NCBI RefSeq assembly: GCF_947507565.1
Contig: NC_089179.1
Location: forward strand, 310,001-374,000
Direction: 5' to 3'
DNA: 64,000 nt
From: Oscarella lobularis
Taxonomy: Eukaryota > Porifera > Homoscleromorpha > Homosclerophorida > Oscarellidae
A model generated the notes under the pieces. It ran no database searches. It had not been told where the DNA came from and worked only from the letters and a program-made list of their open reading frames with translations. The translations under genes were made by a program, and so were the position numbers. Shown here piece after piece: positions 54,235-64,000 of this stretch; positions within the stretch are counted from its first letter, which is position 1, and each line of letters opens with the position of its first letter.

Positions 54235-55595
54235 TCACAAAAAATTAAGCAGTTCTCTTGCCTTAGCATAAACGGCATCCTTGTCAATGTAAACTACCTC
54301 AAGTCGTCTCACTTCTCTATTCTCTTTCAGCAGATATTCGGGGCGTCCATGAAAGATGCGCAAATTGTCAAATACGAGAATTTGACCCGGACTCAGTTTG
54401 ACTTCGGTGATGAAGCGAGAATTGTGCGCAAGTTGAACAAAACGACGATATGCGGCATACCAGTCACTGAGACAACTTTTCATTTTGTGAGAAAAGCGAT
54501 CTCCTCGAACGGAATTTGTCAGAAAGACAGCCTCGATATCGCCGTATCGATCCAATCTAAAATACGTCAATAGTATATTTACTCAAGTATTGAAATTACG
54601 TACTTGATTATTGGGCCCCAGTGTTCACAATTGAAGTCAAGGTAGTCGGCCACATCATACTGGAACTGCACCGTGCTTTTGCTGAGAATATCAAAATCAC
54701 GCGGAAATTCTTTTCTCAAGTAAGAAGCGACAGCGAATCCATCGCTGTACCATCCAGCCCCCGCACGAGGACCTGAAAGTTGTTCAATGCAGTGGAACAT
54801 TTGGTACTAAAACAAATGATCATTATCATCAAAGGTACCATTAGAGTTCTGATTTTAGCACTTCTGGAGAATAGGCCAAGTGAGGAAGATCACCGTGCAA
54901 TTCAAGACCAATGTTGGTATTGGCAAGGTTGGTATGATTTTGTACTGACTTGACAGTAATAAGATTCCTATAGGGAAAACTAAGTGAACGTTCCAATGCT
55001 GATATTAATTTTACCCATAGATGCACGACTTCAGCCAACCAGCTCTCTTTGCCAATTTCAGTAATTGACCGCTTTCACTTGTGGCATTATTGATAACGAC
55101 CATTCCGTACCTTTCCAGCGTTTTGAGAAATTCAAGCAATTTGACGTCGTCATTCAGAATATCAGTGAAGTCCACAGTATTAGCAGCGTGGCAATCATAA
55201 TCTGATCTCCAATACGTTTTTTCCAGACTCTCAAACGGCGAAACTGCTTTGCTTTCTCGCCTTCCAAAATGACGTGCCAGCCATTCAGAATCGATTTCCG
55301 TTTGCTCACCCGTGGACCAATCAACAAAGGCTGCGTCATTGACGATGCGAACTTTGGTAGGAGTGACAGTGCCACTTCGTATGGCGCTTCGAATGGGTTC
55401 CTTCGACGCCGTCTTGAGAGCGTGCTCTCGCGCGTAAGCGAATGGCAAGCTGTACCGCTTCTCGTCTTCGTTTTGAATCGTCAAGCGTCTGGCATCTGAG
55501 TCAAGAGTGGCGGCAACGATTCGGGTATGTCGCGAGACTGTAGAAAACAGTCTCGTAGCAGGGCTACAGTGGGCGCGGCAGAAGCGAAGCAGCAT
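54235..55595 (-). CDS. BBOX1: Gamma-butyrobetaine dioxygenase-like Fe(II)/2-oxoglutarate oxygenase
   Basis: BBOX1 makes L-carnitine. ATG 55595 begins a mitochondrial presequence (MLLRFCRAHCSPATRLFSTV). The catalytic part includes ELHGDLPHLAYSPEVL (first Fe ligands H-G-D), FHCIEQLSGPRAGAGWYSDG, FDILSKSTVQFQYDVADYLD, LSPGQILVFDNLRIFHGRPE (distal His) and VVYIDKDAVYAKARELL, all in the order of BBOX1 (HTDLP ... FDNWRLLHGR). The HxD...H triad is complete. The N-terminal domain is recognisable (DARRLTIQN, AYAREHALKTAS) but the CPCSDC zinc-binding cysteines of human BBOX1 are not seen. Trimethyllysine dioxygenase (TMLHE) is the alternative; HGDLP favours BBOX1. It shares a 178-bp divergent promoter with the GNS gene. 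Confidence 0.78.
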
Positions 55596-55773
55596 ACTGA
55601 TAAAGATCACATCGCCCGGATGCCTCTTGTTTTGATTTGCAAAAGAAAAATATATTTTCAGAAAATACACGTGAAATTGATTTCTGATCATAAACGGTCG
55701 GCTCATAAATTCATAATCACCTGAGTTGTATCACGTGTTAATTTGTAGCCTTTGACTGTACCATCTCTTTGAA
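55596..55773. promoter_or_regulatory. Bidirectional promoter region BBOX1 / GNS (copy 1)
   Basis: One hundred seventy-eight bp between divergent ATGs. The same segment is repeated upstream of GNS copy 2 (60021-60189) with few changes, including loss of about 8 bp near 60050, so promoter evolution between the copies can be compared directly. Confidence 0.5.
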
Positions 55774-57459
55774 ATGCGTCTACAGCTACTCCTGCTTCTG
55801 TTTCATTTTGTCTCTCTCCCTGATGCTACTTCTGCATCCTCTCGACCTAACATAGTCTTCATTCTAACGGATGATCAGGACGTCACTCTAGGAGGATTGG
55901 AACCAATGGCAAAAACGAAAAAACTCATGACTGAGCAAGGGGTACATAAAATTTGAGCACAGCAACGATATCTCAAGCTAAGATAAAGCTGTAGCGTTAG
56001 GAAAGAGAGTACAGTACACATGAGTAGCTAAGCCCCGCCCCTCAGTTCTATCTCATTTTCTGATGTAGGTCTTTTTCTCTAACGCCTTCGTAAGCACACC
56101 AATCTGCTGCCCGTCTCGTTCTTCCTACCTCACCGGCAACTACATACACAATCACGGTGCATTGAATAATTCGATCGCCGGCAACTGTGCCGCCACCGAT
56201 GATTGGCAGTCCGGTCCCGAGAAGCGTACATATGCTACCTACATCAAAGAGGCCGGCTATCGAACGGGCTATTTTGGCAAATATCTTAATCAGTATGGAT
56301 TCAACAAAACGGGTGATAATGGACCGGGACACATACCACCTGGCTGGGACGATTGGATGGGGCTCATCGGAAACTCCAAATACTACGATTATTCGGTGAG
56401 CTTCAACGGCGTCGTTGAAAAACATGGCAACGATTACCATGCCGACTACTTCACTGATCTCATTGCTAATCGGTCAATCGAGTTCATTCACAACACGACC
56501 AAGTTGCATCCAGACGATCCTTTCTTGCTCGTCGCCGCCACGCCGGCGCCCCACGGTCCGTTCACCCCGGCGCCCCAATACGCTGATACGTACGCCGGCA
56601 TGCACTCGCCGCGAACGCCCAACTGGAATCATCACTCCAAGGACAAGCATTGGGTTGTGAAGGAGCAGGCGATTATGGACGATCAACGAATCAACGCATC
56701 AGACACGATTTTCTGCAATCGCTGGGGCACTCTACGGTCGGTCGACGACCTCGTCGGACGCGTTTTCGACGCACTTAATCAGACGGGAAAGCTCGAGAAT
56801 ACATACATTCTCTATTCGAGGTCGGGGTCACGCATACGAAATCATTTAAATTATAAATGATTTTCTATTTATTTAGTGATCACGGTTTCCAGATGGGTCA
56901 GTTTTGCATACCCGGCGACAAACGCGAGCCGTACGAACACGACATTCGCATACCAATGCTACTTCGAGGACCTGGCATTCCAGCCAACGAGACCCGCCAC
57001 GAAATCGTTTTGAATATTGACGTCGCTCCGTCTCTCATTGCCATGAGCGGCGGCGAGCCGCCCGCGTCCATGGACGGCCGTTCGTTCTTTGAAATTGCGC
57101 GAGGCGGAAAGGTCGAACCGTCTGAGTGGCGCACCGATTTTCTCGTCGACTATCACGGCGAGGGCAAGCCGCAATGCGAATGCGTCACGTGTCCCATTCC
57201 GCCGCCGGACAAATTTCACGAAATCGACTGTTCGAATAATACGTATGTCTGTCTGCGTACTCTCGAAGGTGGCGCCGACGGGCGAGATTCAATCTACTGC
57301 GAATTTACCGATACGAATTTCTACGAGTATTACAATTTGAAAAAGGATCCGTGGCAGTTGACAAATATCATAGGATCGGCTGATGCCGGGGAGGTCGACA
57401 AGCTAAAGACACGACTCGATTATCTTCGCAAATGTCAGGGCGAGTCGTGTCGAAAATGA
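55774..57459 (+). CDS. GNS: N-acetylglucosamine-6-sulfatase, copy 1
   Basis: Three exons, 55774-55941, 56069-56820 and 56877-57459, give exactly 500 residues. GNS removes 6-sulfate from GlcNAc residues of heparan and keratan sulfate in lysosomes. A signal peptide ([20 protein letters not shown]) is followed by [18 protein letters not shown] (metal-binding DD). The sulfatase signature is [14 protein letters not shown], with Cys69 the formylglycine site and Arg73 intact. Further blocks: [83 protein letters not shown] and [15 protein letters not shown], all as in human GNS. This copy looks active. An SLCO gene follows 130 bp downstream. Confidence 0.93.
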
Positions 57460-57589
57460 TTTGAAAAGGCTGTGTTTCGAAGTCGGTTGTTTTCTTGCAT
57501 TTGTTTCTGCTTGTTTGTTTGTGTTGTTAGTTCGACTTCCTGTTGTACCTTGACTGCATGAGCGCACGCTAAAGAGAAAGAAGCCAAAG

Positions 57590-59806
57590 ATGGGTTCCAT
57601 GTGGCAGAACGTCAAGCTGTTTACGTTCTTTGCCATCCTCTTCTCTTTCACTCAAAGCCTCACGATAAACGGTAAACGCATGATGATCGACGGGGCAACA
57701 AAAGCACGTGAATCTCCTCGCAGGTTTTTTCCCATCGAGCGTATCCTCTCTCGAACGACGCTACGATCTCACGAGCACGCAGGCGGGCTTCCTCGCGAGC
57801 GCCTACGACATCTCCTGCGTCGCCTTCGGCTTGATCGTCGGCTACGTCGGCGGTAAATCGCATCGGCCTCGCGCACTCGCTCTAGGCAGCTTCCTTCTTG
57901 CGATCGCCGCCTTTGCGTGGGCAGTGCCCCAGTCGTTTACGAGACCTTACAAACCGACTCGCAACGACAGCGCGCACGAATTGTGCGACGTCACGCCGTC
58001 CGAATTCACGTCCACTTGTCTATCTCGCACAGGTCAATCGGGCGCCTACGTCATATTCGTCTTCGCTATGATTCTCGGCGGTTTCGCTAGCACCATACTC
58101 TACGTCCTCACGCCAACTTTTCTTAGTGACAATACAACAAAACACGCGTTTTTCGCCCACACCGGTTTCTTCAACGCCGCAAATCCTCTCGGCGCGGCAA
58201 TTGGATACATCGTCGCTGGTTCCGTCTTTTTGAATATTTACGTTGATTTGGGTACAAGTCGACCCGATGGTCTCACCCCCAAACATCCGGCTTGGGTTGG
58301 CGCCTGGTGGCTGCAGTTTGTAGTTTCGGGCTGTCTACTCCTTCTCACAAGCTTACCATTGCTCTGCTTTCCGAGCCGAATTCGTCACAGACGACTTGTG
58401 AGCGTTCGCGAGTCAATCGAAATGATCGAAGAACGAGAGAAGAAAAGTATTGGGGAGGACTCGAAGGAAAGTGCATCGACGCAGACGGCATCCACGCAGA
58501 CTGGCAGGTCGTGGAACGAGTTCTGGGGTCAACTTCGCGTCGTTCTACGCAATCCCGTTCTAATGTTCGCCATTTTCGGAAATATGTTTCTCGCTATTGT
58601 TGTCGGGGGACTCAACGTCTTTTTGCCTAAGTTTCTTCAGCAGCAGTTCAGCATTCCCGCTTCGAGCTCAAGCATTGTCGCCGGAGCGACGACCGTTCCA
58701 AGTGCCGTCCTTGGTAGCGTCGTAGTTGGACTGGTCGCAAAGCGGATTAAATTATCTGGACGTGGCTCAGCCAATGGATTGTGGATATTTGCCGCGATAG
58801 GCGTGGGAACCGTGTTAACATTTCTCATGGTTTGCAAGACGGGTTCTATAGCGGGATCAATGAATTCGGCTTACAATGACAGGTTGTCATTCTTTTATTT
58901 CTGTCTGTTGCGTTAGGCGGAAGTTTGTCTTTTTTAGCGGCTCGTCAAAGGATAATTTGACGTCGCCTTGCAATGTGCAATGCTCGTGCGAAACGGAGAC
59001 TTATGATCCGATATGCGGCATCGATAAATTCACCTACTTTTCGCCGTGTCACGCCGGCTGCACAAAATCAAACGCAACAGAAGAAGATGACGATGATGTA
59101 TATAGTTCTTTTTTTCAATGGTATTCTCTTATACTGACTCGTTTTAGTTTATTTATTGGGATTGCTCGTGCATCAAACCAGATGAGCGCGAGTCTGACGA
59201 GGGTTATCTGTATCAGGCAAAGTCAGGAAGTTGCGATCCGGAAGGTGGTTGTCCGTGGTTGATCCCATTTTGCGTTTTTATCGCTCTCGCGATCTTTATC
59301 GTTTTTGGCGGTGGGGCTTTGTATGTGAATGTTCTCATTCGGTGAGTAGTACAGTACGTCCACCCAAGCTGACGCTTCTTGATTTTTTTCTCCTACTACG
59401 TAGGTGCGTTGCTAAACCGGATAGGTCACTTGGATTAGGAATTCACCGAATGTTCTCTCACTGTGGCTTCATTGTGGGACCCGTTCTCATTGGCGCCGTG
59501 ATCGATTTGAGTTGCGTGCTGTGGAGCTCGAATTGCGGCAAGAGAGGCAGTTGCTGGGTGTACGATAACGAGAAGATGGCCTACTACGTTCTCATAGTTA
59601 CCGAAGCGGTTTTCACGCTCGCCTGCATTTGTTTCTTCGTGTCGTGGTGGTGCTTCAAGAAGGAAATGGAGGTGGCAATTGATGAGTGCGATACCGTTCA
59701 TCCTCCTTCTATGAATAACGACGTCTCTACCGGTGAGAGAAAAGAGGAGGAGAAAAATAAGAAAGCGTGGTCTGACGATACGGATCAGAGTGCCATGGAG
59801 TATTAA
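57590..59806 (+). CDS. SLCO: Solute carrier organic anion transporter (OATP/SLCO), copy 1
   Basis: Five exons: 57590-57671, 57724-58882, 58938-59097, 59148-59341 and 59404-59806. Exon 1 to 2 splicing gives SFTQSLTINGFFPSSVSSLE, the OATP opening; an ATG inside intron 1 (57708) is not the start. Blocks include RRYDLTSTQAGFLASAYDIS, SGAYVIFVFAMILGGFASTI and NPVLMFAIFGNMFLAIVVGG. The Kazal-like extracellular loop is clear: CNVQCSCETETYDPICGIDK, YFSPCHAGC and FIYWDCSCIKPDERES. The C-terminus ends with RSLGLGIHRMFSHCGFIVGP and a long acidic cytoplasmic tail. OATPs carry amphipathic organic anions across the plasma membrane with 12 TM helices. Substrate and subtype are unknown. Confidence 0.88.
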
Positions 59807-59935
59807 TAAAAACGGTATGTTTTTCGTATTTGGTCATAACTGTATCTATTTAATGTAGTCCTCTTCGCTATACTAATATATGTTTTCTACATGATTAGAG
59901 TATGACGCAGGACGTGCTCGCTCTGGGATTTTCTT

Positions 59936-60020
59936 CGGCAACGATTCGGGTATGTCGCGAGACTGTAAAAAACAGTCTCGTAGCAAGGCTGCAGTGGGCG
60001 CGGCAGAGGCGAAGCAGCAT
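59936..60020 (-). pseudogene. BBOX1 5' fragment (broken copy made by the duplication)
   Basis: The region from the ATG at 60020 to 59936 reproduces the first 28 codons of the BBOX1-like gene (SMLLRLCRAHCSLATRL), then leaves homology at 59936 and continues into unrelated sequence for a few codons before a stop. Only the presequence is duplicated; the catalytic domain is absent. The fragment keeps the divergent promoter next to GNS copy 2, so it may still be transcribed but cannot make an oxygenase. Confidence 0.85.
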
Positions 60021-60189
60021 ACTGATAAAGATCACATCGCCCGGATGTTTTGATTTGCAAAAGAAATATATTTTCAGAAAATACACGTGAAATTGATTTC
60101 TGATCATAAACGGTCGGCTCATAAATTCATAATCACCTGAGTTGTATCACGTGTTAATTTGTAGCCTTTGACTGTACCATCTCTTTGAA

Positions 60190-61868
60190 ATGCGTCTACA
60201 GCTACTCCTGCTTCTGTTTCGTTTTGTCTCTCTCCCTGATGCTACTTCTGCATCCTCTCGACCCAACATAGTCTTCATTCTAACGGATGATCAGGACGTC
60301 ACTCTAGGAGGATTGGAACCAATGGCAAAAACGAGAAAGCTCATGACTGAGCAAGGGGTACATAAATATTTGAGAAAAGCAACGATATCTCAAGCTAAGA
60401 TAAAGCTGTAGCGTTAAGAAAGAGAGTTTGACAGCGTGAGTAGCTAAGCCCCGCCCCTCAGTTCTATCTCGTTTTCTGATGTACAGTAGGTCTTTTTCTC
60501 TAACGCCTTTGTGAGCACTCCAATCTGCTGCCCGTCTTGTTCTTCCTACCTCACCGGCAACTACATACACAATCACAGTGCATTGAATAATTCGATCGCC
60601 GGCAACTGTGCCGCCACCGATGATTGGCAGTCCGTTCCCGAGAAGCGTACATACGCTACCTACATCAAAGAGGCCGGCTATCGAACGGGATATTTTGGCA
60701 AATATCTTAATCAGTATGGATTCAACAAAACCGGTGGACCCGGTCACATACCGCCCGGCTGGGACGATTGGATGGGGCTCATCGGAATTTCCAAATACTA
60801 CGATTATTTGGTGAGCTTCAACGGCGTCGTTGAAAAACATGGCAACGATTACCATGCCGACTACTTCACTGATCTCATTGCTAACCGGTCGGTCGAATTC
60901 ATTCAAAACGCGACCAAGTTGCATCCAGACGATCCCTTCTTGCTCGTCGCCGCTACGCCGGCTCCTCACGGTCCGTTCACGCCGGCGCCCCAATACGCCG
61001 ATACGTACGCCGGCATGCACTCGCCGCGAACGCCCAACTGGAATCATCACTCCAAGGATAAGCATTGGGTTGTGAAAGAGCAGGCGATTATGGACGATCA
61101 ACGAATCAATGCATCGGACACGATTTTTTGCAATCGCTGGGGCACTCTACGGTCGGTCAACGACCTCGTCGGACGCGTTTTCGACGCACTTAATCAGACG
61201 GGAAAGCTCGAGAATACATACATTCTCTATTCGAGGTCAAGCATACGAAATCATTGCAATTATAAATGATTTTCTATTTATTTAGTGATCACGGTTTCCA
61301 GATGGGTCAGTTTTGCATACCCGGCGACAAACGCGAGCCGTACGAACACGACATTCGCATACCAATGCTACTTCGAGGACCTGGCATTCCAGCCAACGAG
61401 ACCCGCCACGAAATCGTTTTGAATATTGACGTCGCTCCGTCTCTCATTGCCATGAGCGGCGGCGAGCCGCCCGCGTCCATGGACGGCCGTTCGTTCTTTG
61501 AAATTGCGCGAGGCGGAAAGGTCGAACCGTCTGAGTGGCGCACCGATTTTCTCGTCGACTATCACGGCGAGGGCAAGCCGCAATGCGGATGCGTCACGTG
61601 TCCCATTCCGCCGCCGGACAAATTTCACGAAATCGACTGCTCGAATAATACGTATGTCTGTCTGCGTACTCTCGAAGGTGGCGCCGACGGGCGAGATTCA
61701 ATCTACTGCGAATTCACCGATACGAATTTCTACGAGTATTACAATTTGAAAAAGGATCCGTGGCAGTTGACAAATATCATAGGATCGGCTGATGCCGGGG
61801 AGGTCGACAAGCTAAAGACACGACTCGATTATCTTCGCAAATGTCAGGGCGAGTCGTGTCGAAAATGA
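60190..61868 (+). CDS. GNS: N-acetylglucosamine-6-sulfatase, copy 2, signature Arg lost
   Basis: Exons 60190-60357, 60490-61235 and 61286-61868 give 498 residues, open throughout. The signal peptide, DDQD metal site, DHG motif and the rest are nearly identical to copy 1. Two residues are missing in a Gly loop (TGDNGPGH to TGGPGH) and a few conservative changes occur. The key difference is codon 73 (60538-60540): CGT in copy 1 is TGT here, so the sulfatase signature CxPSR reads CCPSC. That Arg is required both for recognition by the formylglycine-generating enzyme and in the active site of known sulfatases, so catalysis is predicted to be lost or severely reduced, although the frame remains intact. 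The change is a CpG transition. Confidence 0.9.
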
Positions 61869-62032
61869 TTTGAAAAGCGTGGGCTGTGTTTTTCGAAGTC
61901 GGTTGCTTTCTTGCATTTGTTTCTGCTTGTTTGTTTGTGTTGTTAGTTCGTCCTACTTCCTGTTGTAACCATAGGTACCTTGTCTGTGGTAGAAGACTGC
62001 ATGAGCGCACGCTAAAGAAAAAGAAGCCAAAG

Positions 62033-64000
62033 ATGGGTTCCATGTGGAAGAACGTCAAGCTGTTCACGTTCTTTGCCATCCTCTTCTCTTTTACTCAAAG
62101 CCTCATGATAAACGGTAAACGCATGATGATCGACGGGGCAACAAAAGCACGTGAATCTCCTCGCAGGTTTTTTCCCATCGAGCGTATCGTCTCTCGAACG
62201 TCGCTACGATCTCACGAGCACGCAGGCGGGCTTCCTCTCGAGCGCCTACGACATCTCCTGCGTCGCCTTCGGCTTGATCGTCGGCTACGTCGGCGGTAAA
62301 TCGCATCGGCCTCGCGCACTCGCTCTAGGCAGCTTCCTTCTTGCGATCGCCGCCTTTGCGTGGGCAGTGCCCCAGTCGTTTACGAGACCTTACAAACCGA
62401 GTCGCAATGACAGCGCGCACGAATTGTGCGACGTCACGCCGTCTGAATTCACGTCCAATTGCCTATCTCGCACAGGTCAATCGGGCGCCTACGTCATATT
62501 CGTCTTCGCTATGATTCTCGGCGGTTTCGCCGGCACCATACTCTACGTCCTCACGCCAACTTTTCTTAGTGACAATACAACAAAACACGCGTTTTTCGCC
62601 CACACCGGTTTCTTCAACGCCGCATCTCCTCTCGGCGCGGCAATTGGATACATCGTCGCTGGTTCCGTCTTCTTGAATATTTACGTTGATTTGGGTACAA
62701 GTCGACCTGATGGTCTCACCCCCGAACATCCGGCTTGGGTTGGCGCCTGGTGGCTGCAGTTTGTGGTCGCAGGCTGTCTACTCCTTCTCACTAGCTTACC
62801 ATTGCTCTGCTTTCCAGGCCGAATTCGACGCAGACGACTTGTCAGCGTTCGCGAGTCAATCGAAATGATCGAAGAGCGAGAGAAGAAAAGTATTGGGGAG
62901 GATTCGAAGGAAAGTGCATCGACATCGACGCAGACTGGCAGGTCGTGGAACGAGTTTTGGGGTCGACTTCGCGTCGTTCTACGCAATCCCGTTCTAATGT
63001 TTGCCATTTTCGGAAATATGTTTCTCGCTATTGTTGTCGGGGGACTCAACCTCTTTTTGCCTAAGTTTCTTCAGCAACAGTTCAGCATTCCCGCTTCGAG
63101 CTCAAGCATTGTCGCCGGAGCGGCAACCGTTCCGAGTGCCGTCCTTGGTAGCGTCGTAGTTGGACTGGTCGCAAAGCGGATTAAATTATCTGGACGCGGC
63201 TCAGCCAATGGATTGTGGATATTTGCCGTGATAGGCGTGGGAACCGTGTTAACATTTCTCATGGTTTGCAAGACGGGTCCTATAGCGGGATCAATGAATT
63301 CGGCTTACAATGACAGGTCATTCTTTTATTTCTGTGTGTTGCGTTAGGCGAAAGTTTTTTTAGCGGCTCGTCCAAGGATAATTTGACGTCGTCTTGCAAT
63401 GTGCAATGCTCGTGCGAAACGGAGACGTTTGATCCAATATGCGGCATCGATAAATTCACCTACTTTTCGCCGTGTCACGCCGGCTGCACAAAATCAAACG
63501 CAACAGAAGAAGATGACGATGATGTATATACAGTAGTTCTTTTTTCAATGGTATTCTCTTATACTGACTCGTTTTAGTTTATCTATTGGGATTGCTCATG
63601 CATCAAAGCAGATGAACGCGAGTCTGACGAGGGTTATCTGTATCAAGCAAAGTCAGGAAGTTGCGATCCGGAAGGTGGTTGTCCGTGGTTGATCCCATTT
63701 TGCGTTTTTACCGCTCTCGCGATCTTTATCATTTTTGGCGGTGGGGCTTTGTATGTGAATGTTCTCATTCGGTGAGTAGTACGTCCACCCGAGCTGACGC
63801 TTCTTGATTTTTTTCTCCTACGTAGGTGCGTTGCTAAACCGGATAGGTCACTTGGATTAGGAATTCACCGAATGTTCTCTCACTGTGGCTTCATTGTGGG
63901 ACCCATTCTCATTGGCGCCGTGATCGATTTGAGTTGCGTGCTGTGGAGCTCGAATTGCGGCAGGAGAGGCAGTTGCTGGGTGTACGATAACGAGAAGATG
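62033..64000 (+). CDS. SLCO: OATP/SLCO transporter, copy 2 (partial, runs off right edge)
   Basis: Exons 62033-62114, 62167-63316, 63363-63533, 63578-63771 and 63826 to the window end, with the same splice sites as copy 1 and frames intact. A deletion of the TASTQ-type repeat (SASTSTQTGRSW instead of SASTQTASTQTGRSW) and scattered substitutions such as ASTILY to AGTILY and NPLGA to SPLGA separate it from copy 1. The Kazal-like loop cysteines are retained. It appears functional as far as visible; the C-terminal tail lies outside the window. Confidence 0.88.

Larger units (their letters stand above)
55511..64000 (+). repeat. 4.4-kb tandem segmental duplication (GNS + SLCO)
   Basis: Copy 1 covers 55511-59935 and copy 2 starts at 59936 and runs off the window. 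The left junction is visible: both copies share cggcaacgattcgggtatg from 55511 and 59936 on, while sequence to the left differs. The offset is 4425 bp at the left and changes slightly through small indels. Exons are nearly identical; introns also align closely (for example ctaagccccgcccctcag), so the duplication is recent. Confidence 0.9.

Noticed and set aside
57708-57723. ATG at 57708 as start of the SLCO gene (and the equivalent at 62151)
   Set aside because: It lies in intron 1; exon 1 at 57590 supplies the conserved SFTQSLTINGFFPSS opening in frame.
26095-61868. A lysosomal gene cluster (Spinster, TPC, NAAA, GNS)
   Set aside because: The genes are spread among many unrelated housekeeping genes on both strands; nothing in the sequence shows joint control.
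1-64000. CRISPR arrays, prokaryotic operons, rRNA genes, intact transposons
   Set aside because: None seen: there are no regularly spaced repeats, no transposase or reverse-transcriptase motifs, and gene structure is eukaryotic throughout.

Overview
The window is nuclear DNA from a compact metazoan genome. About 29 protein genes or gene pieces fit in 64 kb, most with many short GT-AG introns (roughly 45-100 bp) and with intergenic gaps often under 150 bp. The gene set is animal-like (Musashi, Yippee-like, death-effector-like protein, Spinster, two-pore channel, CRIP-type LIM protein, OATP/SLCO, NAAA, SPPL3, Mediator MED15, CDC45). The compactness plus several early-branching features suggests a non-bilaterian such as a sponge; that is inference and no taxonomic marker was seen.

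Layout. 1-4.2 kb: minus-strand TTC28-like first exon (running off the left edge), a truncated TTC28-like paralogue, and a GDPD1/3-type phosphodiesterase. 4.3-8 kb: a secreted six-hairpin-type glycosidase (-) and a Yippee-like gene (+). 8.4-20.9 kb: head-to-head pairs PPIL2/DED-like protein, CCDC74/LYRM9 and MED15/BDP1, then TRMT44. 21.3-29.5 kb: Musashi (13 exons), TP53I13/DUF3105 protein, and a Spinster transporter with a possible gene nested antisense in an intron. 29.8-45.4 kb: CDC45 head-to-head with a long coiled-coil protein, SPPL3, a two-pore channel with an intact EF-hand, and SUPT20H. 45.5-52 kb: ZNHIT3 head-to-head (36 bp) with a PXMP2/Mpv17 gene, followed on the plus strand by a BTB-NPH3 protein, NAAA and FTCD with gaps of only 81, 42 and 69 bp. 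52-55.6 kb: SLC7A6OS/IWR1, CRIP and BBOX1 on the minus strand. 55.5-64 kb: a 4.4 kb tandem duplication holding glucosamine-6-sulfatase (GNS) plus an SLCO transporter; copy 2 runs off the right edge and also carries a broken 5' piece of BBOX1.

The most unusual items are: (1) an intronless gene at 47148-48647 whose protein has the layout and signature blocks of the NPH3/RPT2 family, known essentially from land plants, embedded among animal genes; (2) the operon-like run PXMP2-NPH3-NAAA-FTCD; (3) the second GNS copy, in which the sulfatase signature CCPSR reads CCPSC and so should not be activated normally; (4) a two-pore channel whose linker keeps a canonical EF-hand loop; and (5) several head-to-head gene pairs separated by only 36-91 bp. 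Most genes are general housekeeping (transcription: MED15, BDP1, SUPT20H, IWR1; replication: CDC45; RNA: TRMT44, Musashi, PPIL2; lysosome/membrane: SPNS, TPC, GNS, NAAA, SPPL3), and I see no single pathway uniting them.
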